Below are positions 11,764-19,629 of a DNA stretch of 33,783 nt, piece after piece. Numbering within the stretch: the stretch's first letter is position 1; the number at the start of each line of letters is the position of its first letter. The position numbers and the translations under genes are program-made. The DNA is taken from assembly GCA_946632055.1 (NCBI GenBank), contig CAMPAR010000017.1, positions 1 through 33,783 of the forward strand, written 5' to 3'. Origin of the DNA: an uncultured Lachnospiraceae bacterium (lineage in GTDB: Bacteria > Bacillota > Clostridia > Lachnospirales > Lachnospiraceae). Below the pieces are notes generated by a model. It ran no database searches and was not told the origin of the DNA. It was given only the letters and a program-made list of their open reading frames with translations.

Positions 11764-14565
11764 ATGATACGTTTTGTACTTCAGAAACTCCTGAATAAAA
11801 AATGGATGGTCGCTGCGCTTCTTATCGGCAACGTCCTGTTCTTCGGCATTGCCATGGCAACGCCGATGTATACGGAAACCATTCTTCAGCGTTCGCTGGA
11901 AAGCACGCTCGGCAATTATATCAAAGAGAAAAACACTTATCCGATGCTGTATCAGATCCGTACGACGGCCTTCCCGCGGGATAAGGCCTATCTGACGGAA
12001 AGAACGACGCAGCTCGAGGAATACGCGGACCGCTTCGGCCTGCCGATCCGTCTGATGGTGAAATTCCAGTATATCACGGAAGACGGAACGACGACGGACC
12101 TCGAGCGGGAGGACCGCAAAGCGACGGCCCGGATTTCCTCGATGAGCGACCTGAAGGATCACATCACGATCGTTCAGGGCCGGATGTATGAGACGGAGCC
12201 GGATGAAGACAATGTTATCGAAGCCATTGTACCGATGAAGTCGCTCCAGGATCAGGGCATGCTGATCGGCGAAACGCTGACGATGAAGTCGATCGTCTAT
12301 CCCGACGAATCCCCGGTGAAGATCCGGATCGTCGGCGCCTTCACGTCAAGCGCGAATGACGACATCTACTGGGTGGCGTCGCCGTCCTCCTATAAAACCG
12401 GGCTCTTTGTGGATCAGGATCTTTTCACGAGGCTCTTTGCGCGAGAGGATTTTGAGAAGAGCATTTCCGGCAACTGGTTTGTCTTCTATGACTATTCCGA
12501 TATGCGCGTGAGCCAGATCGACCGGATTCTCGAGGAAACCGCATCCAGCGACAATCTTTTCAAAAAGGGCGGCTGGCACACGACCTTCAATTCCTATGTC
12601 AACATGCTGACGGAATTCAAGGCCTCGGAGCAGAAGGTTCGGATCACCTTCCTGGTACTGGAGGTGCCGGTCCTCGTGATTCTCGCCGCGTTCATTTTCA
12701 TGGTCTCGCGGCAGATGCTCGATATGGAGCAGACCGAAATCGCGGTGCTGAAGAGCCGCGGCGTCAGCAGGAAGCAGCTGATCCTGATTTATCTTCTGCA
12801 GAGCATCGTGCTTTCCGTCGTGGCGCTCGTTATCGCGCTTCCCTTCGCGTACCTTCTCGTACGGGTGTTAAGCTCCGCGAACGCCTTCCTGCAGTTTGTC
12901 CGCCGTCATAACCTGAAGGTGATCTTCAGCCGCGACTCGCTGCTGTACCTTGCCGCTGCAGTGCTTTTATCCGTTCTGACCATGGTCGTCCCGATCTTCC
13001 GGCGCTCGCGCGTCACGATCGTCAACCACCGCCAGCGGAAGAACCGGAAGCGTTCGGACAAGCCGCTGTGGCAGCGCTTCTTCGCGGACTTCATTCTCCT
13101 TGCGGTCTCCGGCTACGGGCTGTTCACCTTCTACAACCAGCGTGAAATCCTCTCGGAGCGCGTACTTTCCGGCGCGGCGCTCGACCCGATGCTCTATATC
13201 AGCTCTTCGCTGTTCATGCTCGGCTTCGGTCTGTTCCTGCTCCGCATTTTGCCGCTTCTTGAAAAACTTGTGTACCGTATTTTCCGCGAGAAGTGGTCGC
13301 CGGCGCTGTACACCTCCTACCTTCGGGTCTTAAGAACCCGGAAATCGCAGGATTTCATTATGATTTTCCTGTTCATGACGCTCGCAATCGGCGTGTTTGA
13401 CGCGGTGGCGGCGCATACCGTCAACCGCAACTCCGATCAGAATATCGAATACCTGACCGGCGCCGATATCGTGATGAAGGAGCGGTGGCAGGATAATTCC
13501 GACGCGGCCTCGCAGGACCCGTCGGTCGAGTTCCGGTATTTCGAACCGAGCTTCAGCAAGTACCAGGATCTGAAAGGCGCGAAGAGCCTCACGAAGGTCC
13601 TGAACACGAAGGATATCACGGTCAGCGTGGACGGCGGAAAGGTGAATAACGTCCAGCTTCTCGGCATTCATACGAAGGAATTCGGAGAGACGGCGCGGTT
13701 TGACACCTCGCTGCTTCCCGAGCACTGGTTCAACTACCTGAACACGCTTGCGAAAACCGAGAGCTCGGTGCTCCTGTCCTCGAACTTCCATGAGAACTAC
13801 GGCCTGAACATCGGCGATACGATTTTCTACCGGGACAGCCGGAATCATTCCGCGCGCGGCGTGATCTACGGCTTTGTCGATTATTTTCCGACCTACGCGC
13901 CGCGAAACTATTCGAAGGGAAATGACGGTATATATCGTGAGACCGAGCAGTTCCTGATCGTGGCGAATCTGTCCTGGATTCAGCAGAATTTCGGCGTCAC
14001 GCCCTATGAAATCTGGATCCGCACCGAGGGCTCGTCCGCCTTCATCTATGATTTCCGGGAAGAAAACGATCTCGTCCTGACCAAATTCACGGATCTTTCC
14101 TCCGAGCTTCAGGAGAGCCGGAGAGGAGCGATCCTGCAGGGGACGAACGGCATCCTGACCGTCGGCTTCATCGTGGCGCTCGTGCTGTGCACGGTCGGCT
14201 TCCTGATCTACTGGATTCTTTCGATCCGGGAACGCGAGCTGCAGTTCGGCATTTTCCGCGCGATGGGCATGTCGATGCGGGAAATCATCACGATGCTTCT
14301 GAACGAGCATCTCTATATCTCGCTGTTCGCGATCCTGATCGGCGTGCTGGACGGATTTGTGACTTCAAGGCTCTTCATGCCGCTGATCCAGATCGGCTAT
14401 TCCTCGGCGGATACGACGGTGCCGCTTTCGGTTTCCGCCTCGGCTTCGGACATGGTCCGGCTGGCGGTCATCGTTTTCCTGATGCTCGCGGGCGGCATGA
14501 CCATCCTAAGCGTCATTATCCGCCGGATGAAGATCGCGCAGGCGCTGAAGCTCGGCGAAGATTAA
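11764..14565 (+). CDS. Large FtsX/MacB-like ABC transporter permease
   Basis: This 933-residue membrane protein is read as two fused FtsX-type permease modules. Predicted helices: about 13-33, then an outside domain to about 290; helices near 293-316, 337-369, 389-415, 435-459, 475-503 and 527-553; a second outside domain to about 795; helices near 796-822, 850-875 and 897-922. The cytoplasmic loop EIAVLKSRGVSRKQL after the second helix and ELQFGIFRAMGMSMREI after the eighth are the typical FtsX coupling sequences that dock the ATPase, one per module. ATG 11764 follows AAGGAGG that overlaps the adaptor 3 stop. Ten helices and two ectodomains in one chain suggest a complete membrane unit served by the two ATPases downstream. 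Confidence 0.87.
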   Translation: MIRFVLQKLLNKKWMVAALLIGNVLFFGIAMATPMYTETILQRSLESTLGNYIKEKNTYPMLYQIRTTAFPRDKAYLTERTTQLEEYADRFGLPIRLMVKFQYITEDGTTTDLEREDRKATARISSMSDLKDHITIVQGRMYETEPDEDNVIEAIVPMKSLQDQGMLIGETLTMKSIVYPDESPVKIRIVGAFTSSANDDIYWVASPSSYKTGLFVDQDLFTRLFAREDFEKSISGNWFVFYDYSDMRVSQIDRILEETASSDNLFKKGGWHTTFNSYVNMLTEFKASEQKVRITFLVLEVPVLVILAAFIFMVSRQMLDMEQTEIAVLKSRGVSRKQLILIYLLQSIVLSVVALVIALPFAYLLVRVLSSANAFLQFVRRHNLKVIFSRDSLLYLAAAVLLSVLTMVVPIFRRSRVTIVNHRQRKNRKRSDKPLWQRFFADFILLAVSGYGLFTFYNQREILSERVLSGAALDPMLYISSSLFMLGFGLFLLRILPLLEKLVYRIFREKWSPALYTSYLRVLRTRKSQDFIMIFLFMTLAIGVFDAVAAHTVNRNSDQNIEYLTGADIVMKERWQDNSDAASQDPSVEFRYFEPSFSKYQDLKGAKSLTKVLNTKDITVSVDGGKVNNVQLLGIHTKEFGETARFDTSLLPEHWFNYLNTLAKTESSVLLSSNFHENYGLNIGDTIFYRDSRNHSARGVIYGFVDYFPTYAPRNYSKGNDGIYRETEQFLIVANLSWIQQNFGVTPYEIWIRTEGSSAFIYDFREENDLVLTKFTDLSSELQESRRGAILQGTNGILTVGFIVALVLCTVGFLIYWILSIRERELQFGIFRAMGMSMREIITMLLNEHLYISLFAILIGVLDGFVTSRLFMPLIQIGYSSADTTVPLSVSASASDMVRLAVIVFLMLAGGMTILSVIIRRMKIAQALKLGED

Positions 14566-14608
14566 TCACCGGATGCATCAAAATGCATTCTTTTCCTGAG
14601 GAGGTTTT

Positions 14609-15289
14609 ATGGACTATATCATGCGGACGGAACAGGTGGGACGCGCCTTTAAAACGCAGGGAGACGATTTCTGGGCCTTAAAGGAAATCAGCGTCGAGAT
14701 CCCGAAGGGAAAACTGACGATCCTGCGCGGACGCTCGGGATCGGGCAAGACGACGCTCATGAATATTCTCGGCGCGCTGGACCAGCCGACCGAGGGGACC
14801 GTGTATTTCGGCGAACAGGATATTACGAAGCTTTCCGAGGAGGAAAGGACGATGCTTCGCAGGAAGCGCGTCGGCTTCGTTTTCCAGTCCATCGCGCTGA
14901 TTCCGATGATGACAGCCTATGAGAATGTGGATTTCGCGCTCCGGATGGCCGGCTGCAAGGGCGATAGGAAAGAACGCGTGATGGAATGCCTGCACCTCGT
15001 GGGCCTCGCAAACCGCGCGGATCACATGCCGCAGGAGCTTTCCGGCGGCGAGCAGCAGAGAATCGCGATCGCGCGCGCCATCGCGCACCGCCCGGAAGTC
15101 ATCTTCGCGGATGAACCGACCGGAGCGCTCGATACGATGACGGGCCTCGCGGTCGTGAAGATCTTCCGCGAGCTCACGGAAAAAGAGGGCGTGACGATCG
15201 TAATGACGACCCATGACGTCGGACTCATGGAGTTCGGCGATCAGGTCTATGAACTGGAAGGAGGACGGCTGGTACATGAAGAAGAATAA
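14609..15289 (+). CDS. ABC transporter ATP-binding protein 1 (MacB/LolD type)
   Basis: This 226-residue ATPase drives the export complex. Walker A is GRSGSGKTT (41-49), the signature LSGGEQQR (144-151), Walker B VIFADEP (164-170) followed by TGALD, and the switch histidine is in MTTHD. The closest relatives by motif are the LolD/MacB/FtsE group, which pair with FtsX-type permeases as here. ATG 14609 follows GAGGAGG at 14598-14604. It overlaps the start of the second ATPase by 14 bases, so the two are probably made in equal amounts and act as a heterodimer. Confidence 0.93.
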   Translation: MDYIMRTEQVGRAFKTQGDDFWALKEISVEIPKGKLTILRGRSGSGKTTLMNILGALDQPTEGTVYFGEQDITKLSEEERTMLRRKRVGFVFQSIALIPMMTAYENVDFALRMAGCKGDRKERVMECLHLVGLANRADHMPQELSGGEQQRIAIARAIAHRPEVIFADEPTGALDTMTGLAVVKIFRELTEKEGVTIVMTTHDVGLMEFGDQVYELEGGRLVHEEE

Positions 15290-16274
15290 GCAGGACGCGG
15301 AAACCGCGAATGAAGCAGTCCTTCAGGAGAAAGCAAATGAAGCAGCCCTTCAGGAGAACGCGAAGGAGACCGCGCTTCCTGAGACAGAAGACAAGATGAT
15401 CATCTGCGACAACCTCGTGAAAATATATAAGACCGAGGACGTGGAGGTGCTGGCGCTGCAGGGTCTCGATATTCAGATCAGCCGGGGAGAGCTGATGGCG
15501 ATCATCGGAAACTCGGGCTCCGGCAAATCCACCTTCCTGAACATGATCGGCGGCCTCGACCGTCCCTCGGCAGGACGCCTGATCGTCGACGGGAAGGACC
15601 TCTTCAAGATGTCGGAGCGGGAGCTTGTGGACTATAAAAGGAGCACCGTCGGCTTTGTCTGGCAGAACAACGCCCGGAACCTGCTGCCGTATCTCACGGC
15701 GGCGGAAAACGTGCAGATGCCGATGCTCTTCACAAGGTCCGATACCAAAAAGCGGGAGAGGGCGCTTGAGCTTCTCGAGATGGTCGGCCTGTCGCACCGG
15801 AAGGATTCGAAGCTTTCCCAGATGTCCGGCGGCGAGCAGCAGCGCGTGGCCATCGCGATTGCGCTTGCGAATTCGCCGAAGATTCTGCTTGCGGACGAGC
15901 CGACGGGCTCCGTCGACGTGAAGACCGGCGCCTATATTCTGGACGTCTTCAAGGAAATCAACGAGAATTCGGGGCTGACGATCGTCATCGTCACGCACGA
16001 CAGGATGCTTTCGAAGAAGGTGCACCGCGTCGCCGCTATCCGCGACGGCAAGATCAGCTCGGAAATGATCATGAAGCAGAGCTACCGGAACCGGATGTCG
16101 GAAATCACGGCGCTGACGGAGGCCTCCGAGGTGCAGGACGAATACTCGATTCTGGACCGCGCGGGCCGCGTGCAGATTCCGCATGAAGTACTTGAAAATC
16201 TGCATCTGAGCGGCAACAAGGTCAAGCTGGAGTATGTCGACGGCAAGGTGGTCATCTCGAATCCGGAGTCCTGA
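15276..16274 (+). CDS. ABC transporter ATP-binding protein 2 with AbrB-like C-terminal segment
   Basis: This 332-residue ATPase is about 100 residues longer than its partner. The N-terminus (10-38) is a charged low-complexity stretch of three 9-residue repeats. The ATPase core follows: Walker [10 protein letters not shown] (78-86), signature MSGGEQQR (183-190), Walker [13 protein letters not shown] (about 203-214), and H-loop VTHD. After a linker, residues 292-332 contain [17 protein letters not shown] then [13 protein letters not shown], which has the layout of an AbrB/SpoVT swapped-hairpin domain (GRVQIP, then a short helix, then two strands). The start ATG 15276 has AAGGAGG at 15258-15264 and lies inside the end of ATPase 1; an upstream in-frame start is rejected. 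Confidence 0.9.
   Translation: MKKNKQDAETANEAVLQEKANEAALQENAKETALPETEDKMIICDNLVKIYKTEDVEVLALQGLDIQISRGELMAIIGNSGSGKSTFLNMIGGLDRPSAGRLIVDGKDLFKMSERELVDYKRSTVGFVWQNNARNLLPYLTAAENVQMPMLFTRSDTKKRERALELLEMVGLSHRKDSKLSQMSGGEQQRVAIAIALANSPKILLADEPTGSVDVKTGAYILDVFKEINENSGLTIVIVTHDRMLSKKVHRVAAIRDGKISSEMIMKQSYRNRMSEITALTEASEVQDEYSILDRAGRVQIPHEVLENLHLSGNKVKLEYVDGKVVISNPES
15309..15389 (+). repeat. 27-base tandem repeat in the second ATPase gene
   Basis: Two near-identical 27-base units (15309-15335 and 15336-15362) encode NEAVLQEKA and NEAALQENA; a third, decayed unit (15363-15389) encodes KETALPETE. They form a charged, probably helical or disordered N-terminal tail. Such repeats can vary in number by slippage. 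Confidence 0.75.
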
Positions 16275-16277
16275 AGC

Positions 16278-16547
16278 ATGGAATACGTCTATATGCTGGA
16301 GTGCGCGGACGGAAGCTATTATATCGGCTGGACGAATGATATTGAGAAGCGCCTTGCGACCCACAACGCCGCGAAAGGCGCAAAATACACCCGTACGCGG
16401 CTTCCGGTGCGGATCGTGTATCTGGAGTGCCATGAAGACCGTTCGGCCGCGAAAAAGCGCGAATTCGCGCTGAAAAAGCTGACGCACCGGGAACGCAGGC
16501 TTCTGATTGACAGCGAAGAAAATTGTGTGTATACTCTGATTAAATGA
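16278..16547 (+). CDS. GIY-YIG domain protein (UPF0213/YhbQ-like)
   Basis: This 89-residue single-domain protein of the GIY-YIG nuclease superfamily has VY at 4-5 (the GIY position), YIG at 15-17, R25 on the following helix, and E62 in the KREFALKK segment, where the catalytic glutamate is expected. Proteins of this small family occur widely in bacteria; nuclease activity is reported for some members, but the cellular role is unclear. ATG 16278 lies 3 bases after the ATPase 2 stop, so it is part of the export transcript although no functional link is apparent. Its 3' end contains the promoter of the next gene. Confidence 0.88.
   Translation: MEYVYMLECADGSYYIGWTNDIEKRLATHNAAKGAKYTRTRLPVRIVYLECHEDRSAAKKREFALKKLTHRERRLLIDSEENCVYTLIK
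16507..16535 (+). promoter_or_regulatory. Promoter of the sugar isomerase gene, inside the GIY-YIG gene
   Basis: TTGACA (16507-16512), 17 bases, TATACT (16530-16535), a near-consensus promoter in the last codons of the upstream gene. It predicts a leader of about 120 bases. Confidence 0.75.
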
Positions 16548-16570
16548 TGGTAAGGTCAAAAGGTGATATC

Positions 16571-16636
16571 CGGAGTGTGAGAGAAGGCGGGAGTTCGCCG
16601 AAGACTCCTTATAAAGGCGGCTCCCGCGGCACTCTG
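16571..16636 (+). promoter_or_regulatory. Structured 5' leader upstream of the sugar isomerase gene
   Basis: Three nested helices can be drawn: CGGAGTG (16571-16577) with CACTCTG (16630-16636, one G-U pair), GCGGGAG (16587-16593) with CTCCCGC (16621-16627), and CGCC (16596-16599) with GGCG (16616-16619). A competing helix pairs GGAGT (16590-16594, or the copy at 16572-16576) with ACTCC (16604-16608). Mutually exclusive pairings are typical of riboswitches or attenuators, but I do not recognise a known class, and no T-run follows the hairpin. Confidence 0.5.
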
Positions 16637-16664
16637 CAAAACAATAAAAACAAGGAGGCACAAC

Positions 16665-17387
16665 ATGGATTACGGTTTACAGCTTTTCAGCATCCGCGAC
16701 ATTACGAAGGACGACTTCTTCGGAGCGCTCAAAAAGGTGAAGGAGATCGGCTACAAATATATTGAGCCGGCCGGCTTCTTCGGACACAGCGCAGAGGAAG
16801 TCAAAGAAAAATGCGACGAGCTGGGGCTCGTGATTTCCGGCACGCATTCCGGATTCCAGGATCTTCTCGACAACTTCGAGGAAACGGTGGCTTACCACAA
16901 GGCGATCGGCAACCACAACTATATCGTTCCGGGCGTGAAGCTCGCCACGAAGGCCGATGTGGACGCCTTCGTCGAGGGCGCAAACCGCCTGCAGCCGCTT
17001 CTCGAAAAGGAAGGTATCCGGATGTCCTATCACAACCACGACAGCGAATTCAGGCCGAATGAGGACGGTATCGTCCCTTATGACGAGATCGTGAACCGCA
17101 CCGATATCGGACTCGAGATCGATACGTTCTGGGCCTACGCGGGCGGCAAGGATCCGGTACAGATGATGGAAGATCTCAAGGATCGGCTGACCTTCATCCA
17201 CATCAAGGACGGCCTTGAGAACCGGGAAGGAAAGCCGCTCGGCCTCGGCACCGCGCCGATTGACGCCGTATACGAGAAAGCGAAAGAGCTCGGAATTCTG
17301 ATGGTTGTCGAGTCCGAAACCCTGACGCCGGACGGCATCACGGAGGCCCGGATCTGCTATGACTGGCTGAAGAAGAAAGAAGCGTAA
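16665..17387 (+). CDS. Sugar phosphate isomerase/epimerase-like TIM-barrel protein
   Basis: This 240-residue protein is of the xylose isomerase-like TIM-barrel superfamily (IolE/IolI, AP endonuclease 2 fold). Likely metal and catalytic residues lie at H61 (GTHSG), H123 and H125 (YHNHD), E151/D153 (LEIDTFW), H179 with D182 (HIKDG), and E216 (VVESE). Such enzymes isomerise or epimerise sugars, keto-sugars or inositol derivatives; the substrate here cannot be told. ATG 16665 follows AAGGAGG at 16652-16658. It has its own promoter and structured leader, and lies upstream of a carbohydrate ABC importer, which suggests a role in using the imported sugar. Confidence 0.87.
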   Translation: MDYGLQLFSIRDITKDDFFGALKKVKEIGYKYIEPAGFFGHSAEEVKEKCDELGLVISGTHSGFQDLLDNFEETVAYHKAIGNHNYIVPGVKLATKADVDAFVEGANRLQPLLEKEGIRMSYHNHDSEFRPNEDGIVPYDEIVNRTDIGLEIDTFWAYAGGKDPVQMMEDLKDRLTFIHIKDGLENREGKPLGLGTAPIDAVYEKAKELGILMVVESETLTPDGITEARICYDWLKKKEA

Positions 17388-17400
17388 AAACGACGCTTTT
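17380..17400 (+). terminator. Short hairpin overlapping the isomerase stop codon
   Basis: AAGCGT (17380-17385) pairs with ACGCTT (17393-17398), followed by TTGTGC and another T-rich stretch. The stem is only 6 bp, so it is a weak terminator at best. Confidence 0.4.
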
Positions 17401-17451
17401 GTGCTATTTTTCCAATCAGAGAAAGAGTCCGTTTTCTTAATATTTGAATTG

Positions 17452-17507
17452 AATAGACATATTTCACATTGGGGTTCCTGAAAACAAGGTGAAATATGTC
17501 TATTTTT
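17452..17507 (+). terminator. 16-bp perfect inverted repeat, probable terminator
   Basis: The 16 bases at 17452-17467 (AATAGACATATTTCAC) are repeated in inverted order at 17489-17504, with a 21-base loop and a TTTTT run at 17503-17507. It lies between the isomerase gene and the importer promoter and should end upstream transcription. The stem is AT-rich and the loop long for a terminator, so a protein-binding role remains possible. Confidence 0.6.
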
Positions 17508-17518
17508 GTAAAAAGTGC

Positions 17519-17546
17519 TTGCATTATTTTTTCGATGTTGTATAAT
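17519..17546 (+). promoter_or_regulatory. Promoter of the carbohydrate importer permease genes
   Basis: TTGCAT (17519-17524), 16 bases, TATAAT (17541-17546). The predicted transcript starts near 17553, with a leader of about 110 bases before the first permease. Confidence 0.75.
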
Positions 17547-17554
17547 ATCAACAT
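17535..17554. promoter_or_regulatory. Inverted repeat around the -10 box (candidate operator)
   Basis: ATGTTG (17535-17540) and CAACAT (17549-17554) are a perfect dyad that encloses the TATAAT box. A repressor bound here would block RNA polymerase. No regulator gene is nearby, so the protein is unknown. Confidence 0.45.
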
Positions 17555-17662
17555 AAATGGATCCGGATGCGGTCCGGACTGCCGAGGTCTTTTTGCTGAA
17601 TACCGTTTGCAAAACAGGAGTTCGGACATTTAAATTCTAAAGGGGTTAAGGAGAAAAACGGT

Positions 17663-18583
17663 ATGAAAGAATTCTTCAAGAATACCTGGAAAAACAGGGC
17701 CCATGTCGTGCTTGCGCTGCCCGCCTTCCTGATCATGCTGCTGTTCGCGTATGTTCCGATGTTCGGTCTGATCATAGCGTTCAAGCGTTATGAAATGGCC
17801 GGCGGAATTCTGCACAGTCCCTGGAACTTCCCGGAGAACTTCAAGATGCTGATTCAGTCCAAGGACAAATTCCTGAACATTACAGTGAATACGCTGAAGT
17901 TCTATTTGATTTTTACACTTCTGGGAACCTTCCTCAACATCGTGCTTGCCATCTGCATTGACCAGTTCGCGTTCAAGAACGCCGGCCGTACGATGCAGAC
18001 CATCATGATCATTCCCGTATTCATTTCGTATGCGGCAGTGCAGTTCATCGCCTACGCGTTCCTTTCCTCCGATACGGGTATTATCAACAACGACATTCTT
18101 CCGCTTTTCGGACTGCCGTCCATGCAGTTCTACCGTAAGGCCCAATACTGGACGGTGATCCTGACGGTAATCAACATATGGCACGGCGTAGGTTACGGAT
18201 CCGTACTCTATATGTCCGTGCTGGCCGGTATCGATCAGGAGCTGTATGAAGCGGCGAAGATCGACGGCGCGAACAAGTGGCAGCAGATCATGAACATCAC
18301 GATCCCGATGCTGATCCCGATGATCACCGTTATGCTTCTTCTTTCGGTCGGCGGCATCATGCGTTCCGACACAGGTCTGTTCTATACGGTCACCCGTAAC
18401 AACGGCCTTCTGTATCCGACGACGCAGACCATTGATGCATTCGTTCTGAACGCGATTTTCAACAACAGTAACTACGGCTTCACGGCGGCAACCACCTTCT
18501 ATCAGTCGGTAGTCGGTCTCCTGATGATGCTTCTTTCGAACGGCATCGTCCGGAAACTTGCCCCGGAAAATGCACTGTTCTAA
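17663..18583 (+). CDS. Carbohydrate ABC importer permease, LplB type
   Basis: This 306-residue inner membrane permease is of the family that imports oligosaccharides with LplA/YtcQ-type binding proteins. About six membrane helices are visible, beginning with residues 13-33 (VVLALPAFLIMLLFAYVPM). The cytoplasmic EAA loop EAAKIDGANKWQQIMNITIP, where the ATPase docks, is intact. ATG 17663 follows AAGGAG at 17648-17653. The second permease starts 18 bases after its stop. No ATPase gene is in the operon; in this family a shared MsmX-type ATPase elsewhere usually serves several importers. Confidence 0.93.
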   Translation: MKEFFKNTWKNRAHVVLALPAFLIMLLFAYVPMFGLIIAFKRYEMAGGILHSPWNFPENFKMLIQSKDKFLNITVNTLKFYLIFTLLGTFLNIVLAICIDQFAFKNAGRTMQTIMIIPVFISYAAVQFIAYAFLSSDTGIINNDILPLFGLPSMQFYRKAQYWTVILTVINIWHGVGYGSVLYMSVLAGIDQELYEAAKIDGANKWQQIMNITIPMLIPMITVMLLLSVGGIMRSDTGLFYTVTRNNGLLYPTTQTIDAFVLNAIFNNSNYGFTAATTFYQSVVGLLMMLLSNGIVRKLAPENALF

Positions 18584-18601
18584 GGAAAGGAGGATACGAC
18601 G

Positions 18602-19546
18602 ATGGCAAAAGAGAAAATGGTCACGACAGATCCCGAGATTCTCAAAATGGCGAAAAAGCACAAAAGACCGGGATTTGGCCAGTATGTGCTGTATTTTATA
18701 CTTCTTCTGTATACGCTGTTCTGTTTCCTTCCGTTCCTTCTGGTCGTTATCGCGGCATTTACGAAGGAATCCTCGATCAGCAAAAACGGATTCAGCTACT
18801 TCCCGGAAGAGTGGTCGACTGACGGTATCATGGCCGTGCTTCGTTACGGCAAACAGCTCGCTTACTCCTACGGCATCACGATCTTCATTACGGTTGTCGG
18901 TACCTTTACGGGTCTGATGGTCATGAGCGCATTCGCATACGCGATCAGCCGCCGGGATTTCAAGCTCAGGAAATTCCTTAATGTCTTCCTGATCATCCCG
19001 ATGCTGTTCCAGGGCGGTCAGCTTTCCGCCTACATCATCTTCACCGGCGCTTATCACCTGAAAGACAGCCTGCTTCTTCTGATCCTTCCGATCTGTGTGA
19101 GTACGATGAACGTTATTATCCTTCGTACCTATATCAACAACAGTATTCCGAACGAACTGAACGAAGCGGCGAAGATCGACGGGGCGGGAGATTACCGGAC
19201 CTACTTCCAGATCACGCTTCCGCTGATGAAGCCCTCGCTTGCGGCTGTCGGCTTCATGATGGCAACCGGCTACTGGAATGAATGGCAGAACGCACTCCTG
19301 TACATTGATACCGCCTGGAAGAAACCCCTGCAGCTCCTCCTGATCTCGATTCAGAAGACCATCGAGTTCCTCATGAACTCCAAGGACGTTCCGGCTCAGG
19401 TTCTTCAGGAAATGGGCGGCAAGCTTCCGGCTCAGTCCGCTACCATGGCGACCGTGCTCGTCGTTGTAGGACCGATCCTCGTTGTGTATCCGTTCTTCCA
19501 GAAGTACTTCATCAAAGGTCTTACGGTCGGTTCCGTCAAGGGTTGA
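18602..19546 (+). CDS. Carbohydrate ABC importer permease, LplC/YtcP type
   Basis: This 314-residue partner permease is the CUT1 second subunit. Six hydrophobic helices start near residue 25 after a charged N-terminus. The EAA loop reads NEAAKIDGAGDYRTYFQITL. The C-terminus VYPFFQKYFIKGLTVGSVKG is the usual end of this family. ATG 18602 follows AAAGGAGG at 18586-18593. With the LplB-type protein upstream it forms the membrane channel for the binding protein encoded next. Confidence 0.94.
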   Translation: MAKEKMVTTDPEILKMAKKHKRPGFGQYVLYFILLLYTLFCFLPFLLVVIAAFTKESSISKNGFSYFPEEWSTDGIMAVLRYGKQLAYSYGITIFITVVGTFTGLMVMSAFAYAISRRDFKLRKFLNVFLIIPMLFQGGQLSAYIIFTGAYHLKDSLLLLILPICVSTMNVIILRTYINNSIPNELNEAAKIDGAGDYRTYFQITLPLMKPSLAAVGFMMATGYWNEWQNALLYIDTAWKKPLQLLLISIQKTIEFLMNSKDVPAQVLQEMGGKLPAQSATMATVLVVVGPILVVYPFFQKYFIKGLTVGSVKG

Positions 19547-19557
19547 TCGAAGAACAG

Positions 19558-19592
19558 TTGTGAAAAATCAACATTTTATGTATTTTTCACAA
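19558..19592. repeat. 11-bp inverted repeat between permease and binding-protein genes
   Basis: TTGTGAAAAAT (19558-19568) and ATTTTTCACAA (19582-19592) are perfectly complementary around a 13-base loop, 11 bases after the permease stop and 8 bases before a -35 box. It could be a partial terminator, an RNA-stabilising stem or an operator; no T-run decides for the first. Confidence 0.6.
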
Positions 19593-19600
19593 TATTCTTA

Positions 19601-19629
19601 TTGACAAATTGTTCTAAATGTAGTATAGT
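19601..19629 (+). promoter_or_regulatory. Separate promoter of the solute-binding protein gene
   Basis: TTGACA (19601-19606), 17 bases, TATAGT (19624-19629), close to consensus. It gives a leader of about 108 bases. A second TTGACA at 19679 has no -10 box at proper spacing. Confidence 0.8.

Noticed and set aside
16571-16636. The isomerase leader hairpin as a terminator of the export operon
   Set aside because: The right arm is followed by CTGCAAAAC without a T-run, so termination is unlikely.
15225-19057. Long minus-strand frames (15225-16661 and 17630-19057) over the ATPase and permease genes
   Set aside because: They are shadows of real genes on the plus strand; the translations show no recognisable domain.
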